A stretch of 11,198 nt of DNA from PXAH01 sp964605645 (GTDB lineage: Bacteria; Omnitrophota; Gorgyraeia; Duberdicusellales; 4484-171), in contig CAZSDJ010000044.1 in assembly GCA_964605645.1 (NCBI GenBank), positions 1 through 11,198 on the forward strand. The letters are read 5' to 3'. This document shows positions 9,401-11,198 of the stretch, in pieces. Every line of letters starts with the position of its first letter. Position 1 is the first letter of the stretch. Made by a program: the position numbers and the translations under genes. Under the pieces are notes generated by a model. The model saw only the letters and a program-made list of their open reading frames with translations. It was not told the DNA's origin and searched no databases.

Positions 9401-11198
9401 ATCTTGAAAAACAACTGCGTCTTTATTGTATCCCGTCTTAAAAATACCGTCTTTGGCAAGGTGCTTTTCCCATTGCCAAACCTGGCTGCCATTCCCGCTA
9501 AGCCATTGGCCTATATAATCTTTGAACCTCTCTACATCCATTAAAGCTACGGCCGGCTGTGCAAACAAAGTTTTAGGATATCCTTTTATAATTAACCCCA
9601 GTAAGCCTTTTATTAAATCTTTACCCGCCGAATATATTTTCCCGTATATTAATTTTCTGAAAAAACCTCCAATGAGAAATACCGGCGGCGCTTCTCTTAC
9701 TGCACTGTAAGAAACTACTAATTTCTTAACCGGCCTGCCGCCGTCTTCTACCTCGAGCACCTTTACCCGCGGGTCTTCGCAGCCTCGCCGGTCAAAACCA
9801 CCTTTATCCGGCGTCATGACAGGCTGCGGGAGCCTTTCGATACTCTCTATCCCGCCTTCTTTATTTAATTTTATTATTGCCAGGCCCAGCCTGGAGATAT
9901 TATCTTCGCCTTCGGCCCGGTATATGCCGTAAATTGCCTGCTGGCCATCATTCAGCCTGAAAGCCCCCATATTAAATACCGCGTTTTCCCAAGGTATACC
10001 TTTATAAGTCAAGTCTTTCCGGGCTACCATAAAAGGATAATCTCCTGCTAATCTTTCCAGGCTTTTAACATTTAACGAGACAGAAGAGTGGGCAGAAGAA
10101 GAGGGTCCATCCCCGTAATAGAGCTCATTTACGTCCCACGGCAATAATTTGCCCCTCCATAGCGCCCTGGCATAGTTCCAGTCGGAGAGTATATAATCGG
10201 AGCGTAAGTTTACGATTCCGTCTATAGCCGGTAAAATGGCAATGAGTGTTATTATAGCGGATGTAAGAAGGATGCTTAATAAATTCGCTCCCGTCAAGGC
10301 CATGACAGCGCCTACCATGCCGTATATAAGCGCTGATATAAATATGCTTCCAATGGGCGCCGCAAGGGCGGCTGTAATAGCGGTAAACCGGTTTTTGTAT
10401 CCTTCTGCTGGGGCAATATACCTTCCGCGGCGTATACCCTCTGTATCGGTGTAAATGTCTATGCTTCCTTTTCCCAAATCCGCAATCCAGTGCAACCCTT
10501 CATGCATGTGCGCAAATACAAACGCCAAGAAATTACCCACAAAAGGTATGCGGTTCCAGAACGGCCCTGAAAGGGTGGGAAGCTCCGCCCGCCCTTCGGG
10601 TTGGGTTGGGAATGTTACTTCTACACTTAAGCCCCTGAGAAAACTACCTTTTGATGGTTCATCATAGATTTTTCCCCCAGAATTACCAGCATCAAACACA
10701 AGGCTCTGCCCTCTTGAACTTATTTGAACCCGGCCCCCAAACTTTTGCTGAACATATTCTTCTATTAACCGCAGCCCCCGGCCGCCGGTGGCAATATTAT
10801 CAGGTAAACCTGCCCGTTGGATAATGCCGATTAACTCTTCTATGCCTTTTCCGGCGCCGTTATCGCGAAAATACATTTTGATTTCAGCAGGTTCGCCCTT
10901 ACTATGGTTAATCCAAAATAAGCCAAACCCAAAAACCCCGGCCTTAGCCTCTTCTCCTAGCCCCTCATCCGAATGTTTTCTGATGTTCACCATAGCTTCT
11001 TCAGAAACCAGCTTTAGGCAAAAAACTTCCTCTTGCCCCAGGCCGGCTTCTTCTGCCAGGCTAACTACTTCAGGAACAAAACCCTGGCATGAACCGTCAT
11101 CAGCTATCGCAGCAGCTACATTAGGATATTTGTCTAATTGGTCTATAATTTCTTTTGCCCGGTTTAACTCTTCCCGGTCCGCACTTTTATCTAATTCG
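1..11198 (-). CDS. Internal part of a giant multidomain membrane protein, open at both ends
   Basis: One minus-strand frame is open across the entire window: 3,732 full codons without a stop. The start lies beyond 11198 and the stop before base 1, so neither end nor a ribosome binding site can be given. The frame is real and not a chance opening. It encodes recognisable domains in correct order from end to end (GHKL ATPase, two M50-like proteases, GH130-like propeller, SAM methyltransferase, CPBP-like protease, HEAT-like repeats, winged helix, Ser/Thr kinase), with catalytic residues largely kept. About ten to fifteen hydrophobic segments make it a polytopic membrane protein; topology is unknown. 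TGA, TAA and TAG are all absent in frame, so the standard code is sufficient. Length and architecture recall the giant proteins known from candidate phylum Omnitrophota, but that assignment is inference. The function of the whole protein is unknown. Confidence 0.95.
428..928 (-). other. C-terminal region after the membrane hairpin, residues about 3424-3590, including a degenerate repeat unit
   Basis: After the Gly/Ser linker comes an alpha/beta segment with strands FKVIRYSD, SQAYLVTY and GRISLRFAIRAHATV, then charged helices (EEFKRALEEAKALCEDRIRED). The last part, about residues 3540-3590, resembles the C-terminal half of the 71-residue units that follow. NKPLQAFIETMEILEEYGSIND here matches KPPLEAFIELLSEAEEKG and LLND there, and an AHRMWA...YQEK segment matches HYKLYM...YSEK. 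It is probably an older, diverged copy of that unit. No known family is recognised. Confidence 0.5.
929..1075 (-). other. Pair of membrane helices after the kinase, residues about 3375-3423
   Basis: Two Leu/Ala-rich hydrophobic segments, GLTGLLLLALAPLALLSMG and SGLMLPLAAVIAATGALAAF, are separated by a short Gly-rich turn (SGGNVG). They look like a transmembrane hairpin. The following stretch, MGSGGIGDSGRSGRKSEKDPQPE, is a flexible polar linker. If the kinase is cytosolic and both helices span the membrane, the C-terminal part returns to the cytosol. This differs from single-pass PknB-type receptors, whose C-terminal part is external. Confidence 0.7.
1163..1951 (-). other. Domain: Hanks-type (PknB-like) Ser/Thr protein kinase, residues about 3083-3345
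   Basis: All main kinase landmarks are present. The Gly-rich loop is GSRLGAGAIADVYGVEY (3089-3105). The ATP-anchoring Lys is in YAAKVL (Lys3117). The catalytic loop is HLDIKPSN (3223-3230, with Asp3225, Lys3227 and Asn3230). The metal-binding Asp is in FDFDF (Asp3243), and GTPKYMS (3262-3268) is the P+1 loop. The alpha-F segment is SDDVFSLAVILAEDMLG. Departures from consensus are HRD to HLD, DFG to DFD and loss of the Glu of APE (SAAR follows GTPKYM). The core catalytic residues are nevertheless kept, so activity is plausible. At about 260 residues the domain is full length. Two membrane helices follow after about 30 residues, the usual layout of bacterial receptor kinases such as PknB. Substrates are unknown. 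Confidence 0.92.
2123..2326 (-). other. Domain: winged helix-turn-helix, residues about 2958-3025
   Basis: The segment reads as a three-helix winged domain. Helix 1 carries CFRLLRDSS. TIRQLAGDTGLAKSTIGEDI (2972-2991) matches the helix-turn-helix of ArsR/DeoR/MarR-like regulators, with the turn Gly at GDTGLAKST. NALKQLGLVAV forms the end of the recognition helix and the first wing strand, and GKAADGRDKYGLN is a typical hairpin wing. In bacterial regulators this fold binds DNA; in large proteins it may instead mediate protein contacts. It lies about 60 residues before the kinase, with a small alpha/beta linker between (GYKEARDEIYKLLSGLPHGW, then a strand at YVEQRP). A DNA-binding role inside a giant membrane protein would be unusual, so the functional claim is weak while the fold call is fair. 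Confidence 0.58.
2333..3772 (-). other. Unassigned region with acidic linker, coiled-coil-like helix and one membrane helix, residues about 2476-2955
   Basis: I recognise no family here. The first 60 residues are a polar, acidic, Pro-rich linker with Tyr and His clusters (GYTYYC, PTHHAEQ, TADDDS). An alpha/beta stretch follows (from GKITIEFPDEPVYVNG to HARLLLPLY, about 2556-2668). Then comes a Gln/Glu-rich amphipathic helix that could form a coiled coil (YQELKEIIQEVKQFQQRQER, 2694-2713). Next is one membrane helix (about 2722-2745) with positive residues before it and Trp/Tyr at its end, which by the positive-inside rule would put its N-terminal side in the cytosol. The final 200 residues are mixed alpha/beta, with CPREDGFGEIGQLNLEIRF and a hydrophobic LDIFLDKNSPYFLLLALW segment, and run into the winged helix. 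Confidence 0.4.
3773..4195 (-). other. Domain: M50/site-2-protease-like membrane metalloprotease, copy 2, residues about 2335-2475
   Basis: A Trp-rich entry (KWPWLNWPLRVLFIF) leads into ATPFHELGHILRARK, which has a perfect HExxH with the Gly typical of M50 and other gluzincin-like peptidases (His2361, Glu2362, His2365). EGMLANITAAK (2398-2408) resembles the Gly-rich hairpin motif (GPLAN) of site-2 proteases. Hydrophobic helices at about 2405-2450 follow. FTNLIEAAAEIIGPSFGRGD then supplies an Asp (2462) in the place of the third zinc ligand. The order and spacing match copy 1 at 10161-10561 closely, so the two are probably paralogous domains within one protein. G+C content rises again at the N-terminal edge of this domain. 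Cleavage of other parts of this same chain is an attractive idea, but there is no direct evidence. Confidence 0.72.
4208..5155 (-). other. Unassigned region: His-Glu motif, two membrane helices and a small beta-rich segment, residues about 2015-2330
   Basis: The first part has a divergent zincin-like helix, LLLTLVHEAGVCAYP (His2136-Glu2137, without the second His), preceded by a strand with SYIWGSYRNNTLYLD. Two membrane helices follow: FLSGFALLIVSIL (about 2180-2194) and a longer one at about 2207-2232. Next comes a polar linker rich in Asn, Gln and Lys (2234-2258). The last part, from VVVCFEIMRA to WINLSQVV (2272-2321), alternates hydrophobic and charged residues like a small beta barrel of SH3, KOW or Sm type; this is only an impression. 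The AT-rich composition ends close to the end of this region, at about 4210, just before the second M50-like domain. Confidence 0.35.
5162..6340 (-). other. Domain: HEAT/ARM-like alpha-helical repeat array, residues about 1620-2012
   Basis: This stretch is almost entirely helical, with repeated pairs of amphipathic helices and the HEAT-like pattern of small residues and a basic turn. Examples are SNIRVAYVHSLQKI, NFRVRVAMIKALAEI, GRRASIKALVKLFRRR, KIRKEAVVALGEI and HELVLEAAKAILIF. The repeats are irregular in length and low in identity, as expected for HEAT repeats, so I give no exact unit count. Such arrays are binding scaffolds for proteins or nucleic acids and have no catalytic role. The region lies in the most AT-rich part of the window; Arg is commonly encoded by AGA here, whereas CGN and AGG are frequent in the flanks. 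An ordinary helical bundle or TPR-like fold is the main alternative. Confidence 0.58.
6353..7372 (-). other. Unassigned region with two His-Glu motifs, residues about 1276-1615
   Basis: I do not recognise this part as a whole. It is AT-rich like its neighbours and follows the CPBP-like domain. Two segments look like decayed or divergent zincin helices. The first is YIASVVVHEAAAAI (His1377-Glu1378), where the second His of HExxH is replaced by Ala. The second is VIAFHEYEEIRNGSHSLAE (His1581-Glu1582, with His1591 nine residues after the Glu). A hydrophobic strand-helix precedes each, as in metallopeptidases. The stretch between is mixed alpha/beta with no membrane helix (for example DLRGAERYKRIAKALEDH at the start and LTGEDICLIEKFIDRNPDA in the middle). 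Peptidase relatives without activity, or a purely structural role, are both possible. Confidence 0.35.
7373..8155 (-). other. Domain: two membrane helices, low-complexity linker, then CPBP (CAAX/Rce1-like) membrane protease domain, residues about 1015-1275
   Basis: Two strong membrane helices (about 1023-1048 and 1074-1093) lead to a Gly/Ser/Ala-rich linker (1098-1139). After it, a polytopic domain carries the CPBP motifs: AAVEEAIFC (Glu1157-Glu1158), AAISLHW (His1200) and GLHVFYN (His1258, Asn1262). Rce1-type glutamic proteases use Glu, His, His and Asn in this order, and the HxxxN spacing is exact. The canonical first motif is EExxxR; here the Arg position is Cys1162, so activity may be altered. 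In bacteria, CPBP proteins process prenylated or bacteriocin-like peptides or act in immunity to them. The linker end coincides with a sharp fall in G+C content, so the CPBP part and the preceding helices may have separate origins. Confidence 0.68.
7805..7866. repeat. GC-rich inverted repeat inside the linker-coding sequence
   Basis: The arm aggggcagag at 7805-7814 is the exact reverse complement of ctctgcccct at 7857-7866. A second run, gggggg at 7816-7821, faces cccccc at 7845-7850. The RNA or single strand could fold into a long hairpin with a bulge. The element encodes a Gly/Ser/Ala/Arg-rich linker (about residues 1111-1131) and sits at the edge of the AT-rich block. It is not a terminator in context, because the coding frame runs through it. 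Confidence 0.7.
8180..8824 (-). other. Domain: class I SAM-dependent methyltransferase (UbiE/Methyltransf_11 type), residues about 792-1006
   Basis: The domain opens with YNAWYDKHPYTFRTQAAAL (794-812). SAM-binding motif I is GLEIACGPGNFASELG (822-837). Motif II is the GIDASEAMIELAKQRGI stretch, followed by AMAENLLF. Motif IV is EEFDYCVIANALSEV, and ESYRVLKKKGKIIILIVDRES is the post-IV region. The C-terminal third (IELLESQGF, then a Gln-containing strand, then GKGMYVVISAEK) matches a common family of stand-alone methyltransferases of about 210 residues, so the module is complete. The methyl acceptor is unknown; relatives are annotated only generally. There is almost no linker to the GH130-like domain before it, and hydrophobic helices begin about 15 residues after it. 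This would tether the enzyme at a membrane. Confidence 0.9.
8870..10105 (-). other. Domain: GH130-like glycoside phosphorylase/hydrolase (five-bladed propeller), residues about 365-776
   Basis: Motifs typical of family GH130 (beta-mannoside phosphorylases and beta-1,2-mannosidases) appear in the proper order. They are ENAVFNMGAF (404-413), YRAEGEDNISRLGLA (426-440), GCEDPRV (472-478), NKDAVVF with WALDRPNR (591-612), IGGGTNFVE followed by GLLAFYHS (654-673), LLDKEDPTKVLWQSKEPVI (695-713) and MFYGARDEFVG (756-766). In GH130 the Asp of the YRAEGxD segment is near the general-acid position, here Asp432; this comes from family knowledge, not a test. The domain is longer than the usual 330-390 residues, mainly because of an extra basic and hydrophobic stretch at about 504-546. 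The normal proteins are cytosolic and act on mannosides; the substrate here cannot be told. It is followed without a gap by the methyltransferase. Confidence 0.78.
10161..10561 (-). other. Domain: M50/site-2-protease-like membrane metalloprotease, copy 1, residues about 213-345
   Basis: A hydrophobic stretch runs into HMHEGLHW, which holds an HExxH zinc motif (His232, Glu233, His236). A loop follows with an EG motif (265-266), then a long run of membrane helices (about 270-331). The run ends in ILPAIDG and shortly after LRSDY. Site-2 proteases take a third zinc ligand from an Asp in a later helix. Asp326 (in LPAIDG) and Asp334 (in RSD) are both candidates. Alignment with copy 2 at 3773-4195 favours Asp334, because HExxH to Asp is then 101 residues here and 100 there. 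The domain sits between the GHKL ATPase and the GH130-like domain. The call rests on the motif pair plus hydrophobic context; overall similarity to named M50 members is weak by eye, so activity is uncertain. Confidence 0.62.
10598..11050 (-). other. Domain: GHKL (histidine-kinase-like) ATPase, residues about 50-200
   Basis: This is an ATP-binding fold of the HATPase_c/GHKL family. All the boxes are readable. The N box is SEEAMVNIRKH (residues 65-75, with Asn71 as the probable Mg-coordinating residue). The G1 box is YFRDNGAGKG (109-118). The G2 box is ATGGRGLRL (136-144). It ends with a GGRVQISS strand and a final FPTQP strand (about 196-200), the usual close of these domains. In such proteins the domain is either the catalytic half of a sensor kinase or a free anti-sigma/RsbW-type Ser kinase. 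No HisKA phosphoacceptor helix pair is visible in the 50 residues upstream that the window shows. The closeness of the N box to the start of the domain is more like the RsbW/SpoIIAB group, though this is only an inference. A membrane protease-like domain follows directly, which might place the ATPase on the cytosolic face. Confidence 0.88.

Noticed and set aside
10598..11198. A two-component histidine kinase
   Set aside because: The ATPase boxes are clear, but no phosphoacceptor His helix or receiver domain is visible in the window, so only the GHKL fold is claimed.

Overview
The whole window is the inside of one giant gene on the minus strand. Reading triplets at plus-strand positions 2, 5, 8 and so on, I found no TTA, CTA or TCA (minus-strand stops) between base 1 and base 11198. 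That is 3,732 consecutive sense codons, with the start codon beyond 11198 and the stop codon before base 1. No intergenic DNA, RNA gene, promoter, terminator or insertion sequence is visible. Residue numbers below count from the first full codon at 11195-11197 (residue 1) to 2-4 (residue 3732).

The order along the protein, from high to low coordinates, is: a GHKL-type ATPase (residues about 50-200); a membrane metalloprotease-like domain with HEGLH (213-345); a GH130-like glycoside phosphorylase/hydrolase propeller (365-776); a class I SAM methyltransferase (792-1006); two membrane helices and a CPBP/CAAX-protease-like membrane domain (1015-1275); an unassigned region with two His-Glu motifs (1276-1615); a HEAT/ARM-like helical array (1620-2012); an unassigned region with another His-Glu motif and two membrane helices (2015-2330); a second membrane metalloprotease-like domain with HELGH (2335-2475); an unassigned linker region with one membrane helix (2476-2955); a winged-helix domain (2958-3025); a Hanks-type Ser/Thr kinase (3083-3345); two membrane helices (3375-3423); and a C-terminal part ending in a near-perfect 71-residue tandem duplication (3591-3732) at the window edge.

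The organism is probably an uncultivated bacterium. Exceptionally long reading frames that join enzymes, membrane segments and peptidase motifs are known from the candidate phylum Omnitrophota, which is my best guess. Nothing in the window proves it, and Elusimicrobia, Planctomycetes or similar groups are alternatives. Base composition is mosaic: the part encoding residues about 1134-2330 (plus-strand 4210-7798) is strongly AT-rich (23-28% G+C in two 60-base lines counted by hand), while the flanks reach about 60%. This suggests the gene was assembled from blocks of different origin.

In one chain there are two paralogous site-2-protease-like domains, a CAAX-protease-like domain, an ATPase and a kinase of signalling type, a winged helix, and two enzymes that normally exist as free cytosolic proteins. 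One speculative reading is a membrane-spanning polyprotein cut by its own proteases. The other is a single scaffold linking glycan or methyl transfer to signalling. The sequence alone does not decide between them.
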